Source of the DNA: Sphingopyxis sp. UBA6723
Lineage (GTDB): Bacteria > Pseudomonadota > Alphaproteobacteria > Sphingomonadales > Sphingomonadaceae
DNA length: 64,000 nucleotides
Assembly (NCBI RefSeq): GCF_002454115.1
Contig: NZ_DKIH01000011.1
Coordinates: forward strand, 175,329-239,328
Direction of reading: 5' to 3'
In this document: positions 8,468-16,351 of the stretch, piece by piece
Layout: each line of letters begins with the position of its first letter
Position numbering within the stretch: the first letter of the stretch is position 1
Notes under the pieces: model-generated
Told to the model about the DNA's origin: nothing
Seen by the model: only the letters and a program-made list of their open reading frames with translations
The model's database searches: none
Translations under genes and position numbers: made by a program

Positions 8468-8563
8468 TCGATCGTGCCTTTCGGCGGCTTAGATACGCCG
8501 GGAACGGCATCATGAAATCCAGCGGGAATGGCGGACGGCCATAAATCCGCTTATGGAACCGCA
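8468..8563. promoter_or_regulatory. divergent control region between the detoxification operon and its LysR regulator
   Basis: A 96-bp region between divergent starts. It contains two short dyads that could be LysR-type sites: GCCG-4-CGGC near 8497-8508 and ATAA-6-TTAT at 8541-8554. LysR regulators normally bind such dyads between themselves and a divergent target. Assignment is by position and symmetry only. Confidence 0.4.
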
Positions 8564-9442
8564 ATGTCCCTCCTGCAGTTGCGCACCTTCGTCGAAGTCT
8601 ACCGCCGTCGTTCACTGAGCGAGGCGGCCCGGGCAATCGGCATTACCCAACCGGCTGCGTCGCAGCACATCGCATCGCTCGAGGCGCAATTGGGCCGTCC
8701 CTTGTTTGATCGCCATTCGCGGGGTGTTCGACCAACAGCGATTGCCGACGATCTGGCGGCTTCGATCGGAAGCAGCCTCGACACGGCGGAATCGGCACTG
8801 GCCAGCGCGCGGGCCCGATCGTCGCGCATCTCGGGCACGGTCCACATCGCCGCACCGTCGGACCTGCTGGGAGAGATGATCACGCCCCGACTGGCTCCGC
8901 TGCTGGAAGCAGGGCTGGACCTGCGCCTGCATATCGGCGGGCGCGAGGCGCTTTATGCCATGCTCCTCGAAGACAGGGTGCATCTGGCTGTCACCGCCTC
9001 GAAACCCGAAGATCCGCGGTTGGCCTTCCATGCGCTGGGCGAAGAGCACCTGCGCGCCGTAGCCTCTCCCGCCGTGGCTATGCGGATTGCCGAATTGCCG
9101 CTGGTCGAAGGGCTTAATCAAACAGCCCACCTAGCCTACGATCTTGACCGGCCGCTGCTGCGAACCTGGCTCCATGCAAACCAGATCGAGCTGACTAGCC
9201 AGCCCGCCTTGACCGCGCCCGATCTGAGGGTGCTACGGTCGGGATTGTACGCGGACCTCGGCTGGACGGTACTGCCCGGCTATCTCACCCGCAGCGAACG
9301 CGCTGCCTGCACGCTGATCGAGATACCCGCGCCGATCATGGTGCCGCTCAACGCTTTCTACCTTGTGTGGGCACGCTCATCGCTGCGACACCCGCGCGTG
9401 GCCATGGCTCGGGACGCCCTGATTGCTGCACTCCAAATATAA
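8564..9442 (+). CDS. LysR family transcriptional regulator
   Basis: A 292-residue LysR-type regulator. The winged helix at residues 1-60 has the recognition segment ITQPAASQHIASLEAQLG and is followed by the linker helix and a substrate-binding domain. The start MSLLQLRTFVEVY is the standard family start. An in-frame ATG at 8528 would add 12 residues not seen in the family. It is divergent from the DJ-1/gloA/OYE/MRJP operon and is the obvious candidate regulator, probably sensing an electrophile or a quinone-like inducer. The effector domain is somewhat short and weakly conserved, so the ligand cannot be predicted. Confidence 0.9.
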   Translation: MSLLQLRTFVEVYRRRSLSEAARAIGITQPAASQHIASLEAQLGRPLFDRHSRGVRPTAIADDLAASIGSSLDTAESALASARARSSRISGTVHIAAPSDLLGEMITPRLAPLLEAGLDLRLHIGGREALYAMLLEDRVHLAVTASKPEDPRLAFHALGEEHLRAVASPAVAMRIAELPLVEGLNQTAHLAYDLDRPLLRTWLHANQIELTSQPALTAPDLRVLRSGLYADLGWTVLPGYLTRSERAACTLIEIPAPIMVPLNAFYLVWARSSLRHPRVAMARDALIAALQI

Positions 9443-9625
9443 TTGTGGCCACGCCTGCTGGGCCGTCAGCACAATTTCGGGTCTGAACCAGTTGAGCGCT
9501 GGCGAACGAACGGCGGCTTTCGGGATCGTCGGCGACAAGGCCGAACGGCCGGATGTGGGCGCATAGCGGCCGTAAACGATGGCTTAGCCACCCAGTGATT
9601 ATTTGATATTTAGTCCGACATGGTG

Positions 9626-11704
9626 TCAACCGCGCTTGCGCCGCCCGGCGCTCTCGCGAGTTGGCCGCGCGCCCCGCATGCAAACGGGTAGCAACCGGAT
9701 TTCTACGGCATCTGGCAGATGGGCTGTCACCTTGGGTATCTGGTTTACAATATCGAACAAGATTTGGAGGCGCGTGGCGCTCGCGTATCGACTCGCATTC
9801 TCCCCACCAGTCTTTTGACCGAGGAGGTCCGACCGAAATTCTTCGAACGTCTGTAGCATCTTCAGTTCAGTGCTAACCATATGCCGGCCGCTGTGGACCG
9901 CCTGTCCCGGCTTAACGAGCGTCAGACGTTGCTTAATGTGAAGCCATACATTCTTGAAAAAGACATCCCCCAGCGCACGCCCTGTGCGACCGGGCTGGAT
10001 TTCTGGAAAGAGGTACTGCTCGCCAGCTTCGTTCATGGCTTGGACATAATGCAGGAAGCCCAAGCGACGCAGCTCGTCGCAAATAGGAATCTTACGGACG
10101 CTGGTCGCGTTCTTGACGCCGCCCGCGGACGTCTTCCTGATGTTGACAAAAAAGATACCGTCTTCTTCGCCGATATCGTCGACCAAAAGCTTACAAGCTT
10201 CCTCGCGTCGCATGCCTGAATACCAGACCAGCGGCATGACCCAATAGGCTGCGTCGTGCCAAATCGAGCCTCCCGGCGTCACGGACAAACGCTGAGGCAA
10301 ATCGACGCCCGTACCGCCGGTCCAGATGCCGAGACGAAACAATTCCTCGCCCTGCGCAATCGTATAGGGGTCGCGCTCGTTGCGCTCGTCCATGTCATCC
10401 TCCTCGAGGATGAAATCCGAGAAATCAAGCGGCGCCATGGGCGTCTTTGTCGCCAGCCACGAGCACAATCTCTTGAGGTTGGCGAAATGGCGGTTGATGG
10501 TGCCTACGTCGAGTCCGATCGTGATCGAAACTTCTTCACCTTGCTCCTCTGCTTCCGCAAGACGATCGAGCGCCTCGCTGCAAATGTCCTCCAATGACAT
10601 CCCTTCATGACGGGGCGACTTATGATGCGACGACGGTAACCGGTTCAACTGGTCGTAAAGCCGGTTGAGGTCTTCTTGGCTTGTTGCTGCCAGGGCCTTG
10701 CCATTGTTCGACTTGCCGAAAAGAAAGGGCGCGGCCTTGAATTGACGCTTCTGGCTGGCACCCCAGACTTTCGGCTGCGATTTGCGCCTTTTGGGGCTCG
10801 CACCCTCGTTCAACACCGGCGCGTCGTCCCGTCCACGGGCCTTTGGTTTCAGCTCCATATATTTTTCTACCGCCTGCATCGGGCTAAGGTCGGCATAATA
10901 GTTCTGCGAATCGCTGAATGTCGACGCTGGCGCAGGCACAATGGTGCTGGCGGTCCACGCGTTTGGAGGCGCGGGGGCGGAGATCGGGGGAGGCATCGAA
11001 GTCTGCAGAGGCGCTCGCCCGAGCGCGTTCATGAGCGCCAAGCTGTGTTCGATGGCGCGAACTTCGGGGCTGTCGTAGGTTGCCGCGGCCGTCAACCGTG
11101 CCCCACACATGATCTGCCGGGCAATTTCGATGCGGTCAGCCGCTGGCTCGATGTCGAGCCGCTCCAGCAATGCCTTTGCCTCATTCAGCAAATTGCCTGG
11201 AACATCGCCGGCTTGGGAAAGCATTGCATAAAGATTGGCGCGGGCCTCGTCATCCAGCGACGGAAAGCGCTTGTCGAATGACCCGATGTAATCGATGCCC
11301 ATATAGTCGTCGAAGCCATTTGCGATGAAATCGCCGTTAAACGCTGCATAGATCGAGAGCATCTGGTGGAAGCGAGCGGTGACATTGCCCTCACCGTCCT
11401 TCTCGATCACCGCCAACTGATGCGCCAGCATGTTGCGATACCGCACCATCTCCTCTCGAAAGAGATGGTTCACCTGCTCGCTGGTCAGTCCTTCCTGCTC
11501 GATCCGTTCGTATAAGCTCATTCGCACAACCTCGCTTCGGCTGGTCATCGCGACCGCGCGCCGTCGCGCGACCGACTGGTCCTTCGTCAGAAGGCTGACC
11601 GTTGTTACGATGGTTATAGGACGTTCAAGCCGTCCAACGAAGCGCACCCGGCGACGCCACCAGTAGGTGGCCCCGCGACGGTTCACATTTTCGATTGCTG
11701 GCAT
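9626..11704 (-). CDS. DUF6538-type site-specific integrase (tyrosine recombinase)
   Basis: A 692-residue protein. It begins with NRRGATYWWRRRVRF, the DUF6538 signature seen at the N-terminus of a group of long integrases. The C-terminal 250 residues form a tyrosine recombinase domain: first Arg in YSGMRREEA, a Lys in the following beta-hairpin, the H-x-x-R box as HSGRH, and the nucleophile Tyr in ASRYAS. The start at 11704 places the DUF6538 motif at residue 8; upstream codons are unlikely. It sits 114 bp from the 3' end of tRNA-Gln, the usual arrangement for an element integrated at that tRNA. Base composition is less GC-rich than the flanking genes. The low-complexity middle part (about residues 220-330) is a linker. 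Confidence 0.85.
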   Translation of the reverse strand: MPAIENVNRRGATYWWRRRVRFVGRLERPITIVTTVSLLTKDQSVARRRAVAMTSRSEVVRMSLYERIEQEGLTSEQVNHLFREEMVRYRNMLAHQLAVIEKDGEGNVTARFHQMLSIYAAFNGDFIANGFDDYMGIDYIGSFDKRFPSLDDEARANLYAMLSQAGDVPGNLLNEAKALLERLDIEPAADRIEIARQIMCGARLTAAATYDSPEVRAIEHSLALMNALGRAPLQTSMPPPISAPAPPNAWTASTIVPAPASTFSDSQNYYADLSPMQAVEKYMELKPKARGRDDAPVLNEGASPKRRKSQPKVWGASQKRQFKAAPFLFGKSNNGKALAATSQEDLNRLYDQLNRLPSSHHKSPRHEGMSLEDICSEALDRLAEAEEQGEEVSITIGLDVGTINRHFANLKRLCSWLATKTPMAPLDFSDFILEEDDMDERNERDPYTIAQGEELFRLGIWTGGTGVDLPQRLSVTPGGSIWHDAAYWVMPLVWYSGMRREEACKLLVDDIGEEDGIFFVNIRKTSAGGVKNATSVRKIPICDELRRLGFLHYVQAMNEAGEQYLFPEIQPGRTGRALGDVFFKNVWLHIKQRLTLVKPGQAVHSGRHMVSTELKMLQTFEEFRSDLLGQKTGGENASRYASATRLQILFDIVNQIPKVTAHLPDAVEIRLLPVCMRGARPTRESAGRRKRG

Positions 11705-11767
11705 CAGGCACTGGCTCCACCCACTGGTAGCAATTGATGCCACTGCGATGGTCGGCCTTGCTCAGTT

Positions 11768-11797
11768 AAGGGAGAAACCTGGGGTTTTCCGTCCCTT
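11768..11797. repeat. inverted repeat between integrase and tRNA-Gln
   Basis: AAGGGA (11768-11773) and TCCCTT (11792-11797) flank an inner imperfect dyad GAAACC/GGTTTT. Lying between the integrase and the tRNA 3' end, it could be an integrase arm or core site, or the tRNA terminator hairpin. Sequence alone does not decide. Confidence 0.4.
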
Positions 11798-11817
11798 GGC
11801 TGAGGCACAGCACCGGC

Positions 11818-11892
11818 TGGCTGGGGCGGCAGGATTCGAACCTGCGAATGGCGGCATCAAAAGCCGCTGCCTTACCACTTGGCGACGCCCCA
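11818..11892 (-). tRNA. tRNA-Gln (anticodon UUG)
   Basis: A 75-base cloverleaf read on the minus strand. The acceptor stem TGGGGCG pairs with CGCCCCA; the anticodon stem GCGGC/GCCGC encloses the loop TTTTGAT with anticodon TTG; the T arm GCAGG-TTCGAAT-CCTGC is perfect; and CCA is encoded. U1-A72 pairing is characteristic of tRNA-Gln. Its 3' end faces the integrase gene. Confidence 0.97.
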
Positions 11893-11948
11893 ACGGGCCG
11901 GTGCGAGGCGCGCTCTATAACGCGCCGCCGCCTATTGCAAGGCGGCGC

Positions 11949-13034
11949 TTAGAGCCGCGTCACCCAGCCGTGTGGATCGGCGGCGCGGCCGCGCTGGATG
12001 TCCACCAGTCGGTCTTTCAGCATAGCGGTCACCTGACCCGGACCACCGGCGCCGATGGTAAAGCTGGTGTCGCCGCGCGTGACTTTGCCCACCGGGGTTA
12101 CCACCGCGGCGGTGCCGCAGGCGAAGCTTTCGGTCAGCTTGCCGCTTTCCGCATCGCGCTGCCACTGGTCGATCGCATAAGGTTGTTCATGCACCGTCAA
12201 ACCGGCATCGCGCGCCAAGGTGATGATCGTATCGCGGGTGATGCCGGGCAGGATCGTGCCGGTCAGCGGCGGGGTGACGATGCTGCCATCATCGAACACG
12301 AAGAACATGTTCATGCCGCCCAGTTCCTCGATCCAGCGATGTTCGGCGGCGTCGAGGAAAACGACCTGATCGTGACCCTTCGCGGTCGCCTCGCGCTGCG
12401 CGATCAGGCTGGAGGCATAGTTGCCGCCGCATTTGGCGGCGCCGGTGCCGCCGGGTGCGGCGCGGGTGTAATCTTCCGACACCCACAGCGAAATCGCCGG
12501 AGCGCCCGACCGGAAATAATTGCCGACCGGCGAAGTGATCACGAGGAACTGATATTCGGCCGCGGGCTTCACCCCCAGGAACACCTCGCTCGCGAACATG
12601 AAGGGGCGCAGGTACAGCGCGCCGCCATCGACCGGCGGGAACCAGCTAGCATCGGCGGCAACGGCTTCCTTGACCGCCGCGATGAACATCTCCTCCGGCA
12701 TTTCGGCCATCGCCATGCGGCGTGCGCTGGCGTTGAAACGCGCGGCATTGGCCTCGACGCGGAACAGCGCCATCGACCCATCGTCGAGGCGATATGCCTT
12801 CAGGCCCTCAAAAATCTCCTGCGCATAATGGAGCACCGCGGTAGCGGGATCGAGCGTCAGCGGCCCGCGCGGCATTACCTGTGCGTCGTGCCAGCCCTGC
12901 CCCTCGGCGTAGCGAATCGACACCATATGATCGGTAAACACGCGCCCGAACGCCGGATCGGCAATCGCCGCCGCGCGTACATCGTCCGCGACCGGATGGG
13001 GGTGCGGCAGATGGGTGAAGGCGGGAGCGGACAT
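11949..13034 (-). CDS. ilvE: branched-chain amino acid aminotransferase, class II type
   Basis: A 361-residue fold-type IV PLP enzyme. HYAQEIFEGLKAYR near residue 85 and the catalytic-lysine segment AAKCGGNYASSL are visible, as are the phosphate-binding GTAAVVTPVG and ITRDTIITLA motifs. It interconverts valine, leucine and isoleucine with their 2-oxoacids using 2-oxoglutarate. The start MSAPAFTHLPHPHP is preferred; the longer in-frame ORF begins inside the divergent promoter region. It is divergent from the MarR-family gene, with 78 bp between start codons. Confidence 0.95.
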   Translation of the reverse strand: MSAPAFTHLPHPHPVADDVRAAAIADPAFGRVFTDHMVSIRYAEGQGWHDAQVMPRGPLTLDPATAVLHYAQEIFEGLKAYRLDDGSMALFRVEANAARFNASARRMAMAEMPEEMFIAAVKEAVAADASWFPPVDGGALYLRPFMFASEVFLGVKPAAEYQFLVITSPVGNYFRSGAPAISLWVSEDYTRAAPGGTGAAKCGGNYASSLIAQREATAKGHDQVVFLDAAEHRWIEELGGMNMFFVFDDGSIVTPPLTGTILPGITRDTIITLARDAGLTVHEQPYAIDQWQRDAESGKLTESFACGTAAVVTPVGKVTRGDTSFTIGAGGPGQVTAMLKDRLVDIQRGRAADPHGWVTRL

Positions 13035-13112
13035 GCGAAAACACCTATGGTTACGGGGTCTATGGTGCGCGCCTCTTGCCAAAGACGAGCGCGGCGCGCA
13101 ACGATAGTGACT

Positions 13113-13625
13113 ATGCCGGATGAAAATTTTCTTTCACAAGTACCCGCTGCTTCTGCCCTTTTCTTGCGCGAAGACGAAGTGCGTCGTGGCATCGAATTTC
13201 TGTTTTTTGCGCATGCTTCGCTGTGGCGGTCGATCGATGCGCAGCTGGCCGAGCAGGAACTGGGCCGGGCGCATTACCGCGCGCTCTATTTCATCGCGCG
13301 GCAACCGGGGCTGACGATTTCGGACCTGCTTGCGCTGCTGGGCATCACCAAACAGTCGCTGGGCCGGGTGGTCAAAGAGCTGGAAGCGCGCGAATTGCTG
13401 ACGACGCGGCCGGGCAATCGCGACCGGCGGCAAAAGGAACTGCGGCTGACCGAGACCGGACGCACCGTCGAAGCTGCGACCTTTGTGCTGCTGCGCGACA
13501 CGATGAGCCGCGCCTATACGCACGCAGGGCAACAAGCGGTGACCGGCTTCTGGCACGTTAGCGAGGCGTTGGTCCCCGCCCGAGACCGCAAACGCATTGC
13601 GGCGCTGGGGAAAGAGGCGGGTTGA
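13113..13625 (+). CDS. MarR family transcriptional regulator
   Basis: A 170-residue winged-helix regulator. The recognition region GLTISDLLALLGITKQSLGR is followed by the wing RPGNRDRRQKELRLTETG, with the DRR signature of the MarR family. The ATG at 13113 is chosen; a GTG two codons upstream (13107) is possible. It is divergent from ilvE and could regulate it, although this pairing may be simply positional. A conserved 88-bp inverted repeat follows the stop codon and may terminate transcription. Confidence 0.9.
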   Translation: MPDENFLSQVPAASALFLREDEVRRGIEFLFFAHASLWRSIDAQLAEQELGRAHYRALYFIARQPGLTISDLLALLGITKQSLGRVVKELEARELLTTRPGNRDRRQKELRLTETGRTVEAATFVLLRDTMSRAYTHAGQQAVTGFWHVSEALVPARDRKRIAALGKEAG

Positions 13626-13633
13626 TCGATACC

Positions 13634-13721
13634 GTCGCCCCCGCGCAGGCGGGGGCCGCGGTCGGTTTACGCAGCGGAGCAGGATTAGGCGGAGAGCGGC
13701 CCCCGCCTGCGCGGGGGCGAC
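13634..13721. repeat. 88-bp intergenic inverted-repeat element, family A, copy 1
   Basis: Arms of about 25 bp (starting GTCGCCCCCGCGCAGG) pair almost perfectly across a central segment. A second copy at 45268-45354 shares both the arms and the middle (CGGTTTA, then TAGGCGG shortly before the right arm). Lies between convergent MarR and proC genes. Confidence 0.85.
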
Positions 13722-13723
13722 GG

Positions 13724-14554
13724 TTATGTTTCGCCGCGCGCCAGATCGGCCAGTTCGCGCCCGCGATCGCGCGCAGCGCGCAGCACATTGGTGAGCAGCG
13801 CCGCCAGCTGGCCATCGCTGTCGAGGACATCGAGCCCCGCCTGCGTCGTGCCGCCCTTGCTCGCGACCTGCGCAATCAGCACCCCGGGCTTTTCGCCGCT
13901 GTCGGCGAGCAGCGCGGTGGCGCCGCCGAAGGTTGCCGTGGCCAGTGCGAGCGAATCCTCTGCCGACAGGCCGAGACGTTCGCCTGCGGCAGCGTAGGAT
14001 TCGATCAGGCGAAAGACGAAGGCGGGGCCGCTGCCGGTAAAGGCGGTGACCAGATCCATCGTCGAATCGTCGGCGAGCCTCACCGTGTGTCCTAGCGGAT
14101 CGAGCAGCGCCGCGATCGCCGCATTATCGGCGTCACCTGACGTCGCCACCGCCGTAACCCCGGAGCCAATACGCGCCGCAAGGTTCGGCAGGATGCGAAC
14201 ATGCGCGCCCCCGCCCGGGAAACGCGCCGTGAGGTCGGAAAGCGAGACACCTGCCAAGATCGACATCAGATGGACGTCGGCCGTCACGTGCGGTGCCAGT
14301 ACGTCGGCGACGTCGCCCAATTGCTGAGGCTTCATGCCCAGCATGATCCAGTCGGCAGCGCTGTTCGCGGCCTGCCATTCGCCCAGCGACGGATATTGCA
14401 CGACGCCATCGCGCGGCGTCGCAAAGGGATCGACGATCGCAACCCGCCCGCGGTCGAGTCCAGCCGCGAGCCACCTGTCGAGCATCGCGCCCGCCATATT
14501 GCCGCAGCCGACCAGCAGTAACCGACCGAGAAAATTCGTCAAAGATTGCGTCAT
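13724..14554 (-). CDS. proC: pyrroline-5-carboxylate reductase
   Basis: A 276-residue protein with the Rossmann motif LLVGCGNMAGAM at the N-terminus, a VHLMSILAGVSL segment, and the C-terminal family signature around ASKGGTTQAGL. It reduces pyrroline-5-carboxylate to proline with NAD(P)H in the last step of proline synthesis. The start MTQSLTNF is selected because the longer ORF runs back into the upstream alkaline phosphatase gene in a different frame. It is 19 bp downstream of that gene on the same strand. Confidence 0.94.
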   Translation of the reverse strand: MTQSLTNFLGRLLLVGCGNMAGAMLDRWLAAGLDRGRVAIVDPFATPRDGVVQYPSLGEWQAANSAADWIMLGMKPQQLGDVADVLAPHVTADVHLMSILAGVSLSDLTARFPGGGAHVRILPNLAARIGSGVTAVATSGDADNAAIAALLDPLGHTVRLADDSTMDLVTAFTGSGPAFVFRLIESYAAAGERLGLSAEDSLALATATFGGATALLADSGEKPGVLIAQVASKGGTTQAGLDVLDSDGQLAALLTNVLRAARDRGRELADLARGET

Positions 14555-14573
14555 ATTCTGTTCTATGCGTTCC

Positions 14574-16250
14574 CTAACGACAGCTGCTTTCCGGACCCGA
14601 AAGCAGGTCGAGGCAGCGTCCGTCGATCTTTGCCGCATCGACGGCCAAGCCAATCAGCGATGCCAGCGTCGGCATGATGTCGACCGTCATCACCGCATTC
14701 GGTTGTTCAAACCCGGCCAGCCCCTTGCGCCAGAACAGCATCGGCACCCGCCGGTCATAATCCCACGCCGACCCGTGCGTCGCAACATAGCCGAGTCCCG
14801 ATTCGGGAATCGGGGTGACGCGTGGCTTCAGGACCACGATGAAGTCGCCCGACCGGTCCGGATGGAACGACGCGCGCAGCTTGTCGTGGAGGCTCCAGGT
14901 GTCGGGCGCCTGTTTCGAAAATGGCCGGTTCGCCAGCTCATCGGCCGTCACTACCGCCTCGATCTGCGGATGCGCGCGCAACCGGGCCAAAATTTCAGCC
15001 TCTGCGGCCTTGCGATGCGCCGGGGTTAGCGCCTTCGACAGATACATGTCGCCGAACGGCCCGTCGCCATAGAGCAGCGGCTGCGGCAGGCCCAGCTTTT
15101 CGGCAACCGCCTTGCCCAGCGCGTCGGGGTCGAGCGCGCGATCGACGCGCTCAGCGGTGGGCCAGGCGTTCTGGCGATTGCGTTCGGGCATGTCATGGCC
15201 GCCATGGTCGGCGGTCAGCGCGACGACATAGTCGATGCCGGTCGCGTCGAGCCGTGCGAAGAAATCGCCGAGTTCGCGGTCGAGTCCCATCATCTGGAGG
15301 CACATTTCGGCGCCCGCGGTACCCACGCCATGGCCAACATAATCGGTTGCCGACAGGCCGACGATCAGCAGGTCGGTGACGCTGCCCTCGCCCATCTTGC
15401 GGACCTGACGCAGGGCCGCGGCGGTCGCGAGGACCGCGCCATCAGCCTCGGGCGACGCGAGGAAGCGCCGGAAGTCGCCGGCATCGCGCGCCAGGCGGCC
15501 GGTTCCAACAGTGGCACCCTTGTCGCCGACCGGGATCGCGATGTCATGTGCGGCGCAATCGGCGGGCAGCGCCAGCCCCGGGCGCGGCTGCGCAATCGCG
15601 GCGGCGATTGCCGCACCGGCCTGCGTCGCGGTCGGCGACAGGGTGGTACCGCGGTAACTGGTGAGACCGGTGGGGGCAAGCCACAGCAGTTCGTCGGCCT
15701 GCCGCCCGCCCATCATGATTGCGGCGCGGTCCTTGCCCGCGACCGAGACGACCTGCGTCTTCGGATCGCGCGCATTCATCATGTCGCCAAGGGTCGGGAC
15801 GAGCAGATGGTTCACCGACGGCGCATATTTGCCGCCGCCCGACGCGGTGCCGCGGACACTCTCGTCTTCGGCGCAATAGATGCGCTTGTCTTCGCGGGCG
15901 ACCGAGAGGTCGAAGTAATTGTTGGCGACGATCCCGGCGCGGCCCGGGTGGCTGCCGGTCAGGATCGTGGCATGGCCGGGGCAGGTTTCGGTAGCGGCCT
16001 GCGCCTGATAGCCCGACGGGAACACCACACCCGACGCGAGCCGTGCGAAGCCGCCGGTGAATTTGTCGCGATATTCGGCGAACAGGTCGGCCGACAGCTG
16101 GTCGACCGCGACGACGACGATCAGCTTGGGCGGCGGCGTCGCGGCGGTCACTTTCGGGACGGGCTGCGCTGAATTTTGCGCGAGCACGGTGCTGGCGCTG
16201 CCAACGCAGAGGATGGCGGCCAAGGCGATTTTGAGATGTTTCAGCGTCAC
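14574..16250 (-). CDS. secreted alkaline phosphatase, PhoK/PafA-type (nucleotide pyrophosphatase superfamily)
   Basis: A 558-residue exported enzyme. An N-terminal signal peptide ends around TVLAQ. The metal site includes VAVDQLSAD near residue 50, the threonine nucleophile in ATETCPGHATILTG, LSATDYVGHG and TADHGGHDMPE. Sequence pattern and length match the sphingomonad secreted alkaline phosphatases (SPAP, PhoK), which use Thr rather than Ser as nucleophile and hydrolyse phosphate mono- and diesters in the periplasm or outside the cell. Divergent from the dsbD-like gene. No Pho box was recognised in the 101-bp gap. Confidence 0.88.
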   Translation of the reverse strand: MTLKHLKIALAAILCVGSASTVLAQNSAQPVPKVTAATPPPKLIVVVAVDQLSADLFAEYRDKFTGGFARLASGVVFPSGYQAQAATETCPGHATILTGSHPGRAGIVANNYFDLSVAREDKRIYCAEDESVRGTASGGGKYAPSVNHLLVPTLGDMMNARDPKTQVVSVAGKDRAAIMMGGRQADELLWLAPTGLTSYRGTTLSPTATQAGAAIAAAIAQPRPGLALPADCAAHDIAIPVGDKGATVGTGRLARDAGDFRRFLASPEADGAVLATAAALRQVRKMGEGSVTDLLIVGLSATDYVGHGVGTAGAEMCLQMMGLDRELGDFFARLDATGIDYVVALTADHGGHDMPERNRQNAWPTAERVDRALDPDALGKAVAEKLGLPQPLLYGDGPFGDMYLSKALTPAHRKAAEAEILARLRAHPQIEAVVTADELANRPFSKQAPDTWSLHDKLRASFHPDRSGDFIVVLKPRVTPIPESGLGYVATHGSAWDYDRRVPMLFWRKGLAGFEQPNAVMTVDIMPTLASLIGLAVDAAKIDGRCLDLLSGPESSCR

Positions 16251-16351
16251 GAGCGGCGTCTCCGTTGCGAAGGGGTGTCAGCGCGGGCTGTCCTCTCGGC
16301 GAAACCCGCCTATATGGCAAGCCTCGAGAGACAGGTGACAGCGGAACCGGC

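Noticed and set aside
9443..9625. Possible short gene between the LysR and integrase genes
   Set aside because: Only fragmented frames; nothing coding or structured could be supported.
11667..13112. Long N-terminal extension of the MarR ORF across tRNA-Gln and ilvE
   Set aside because: It would read through a tRNA and antisense to ilvE; the MarR domain starts at 13113.
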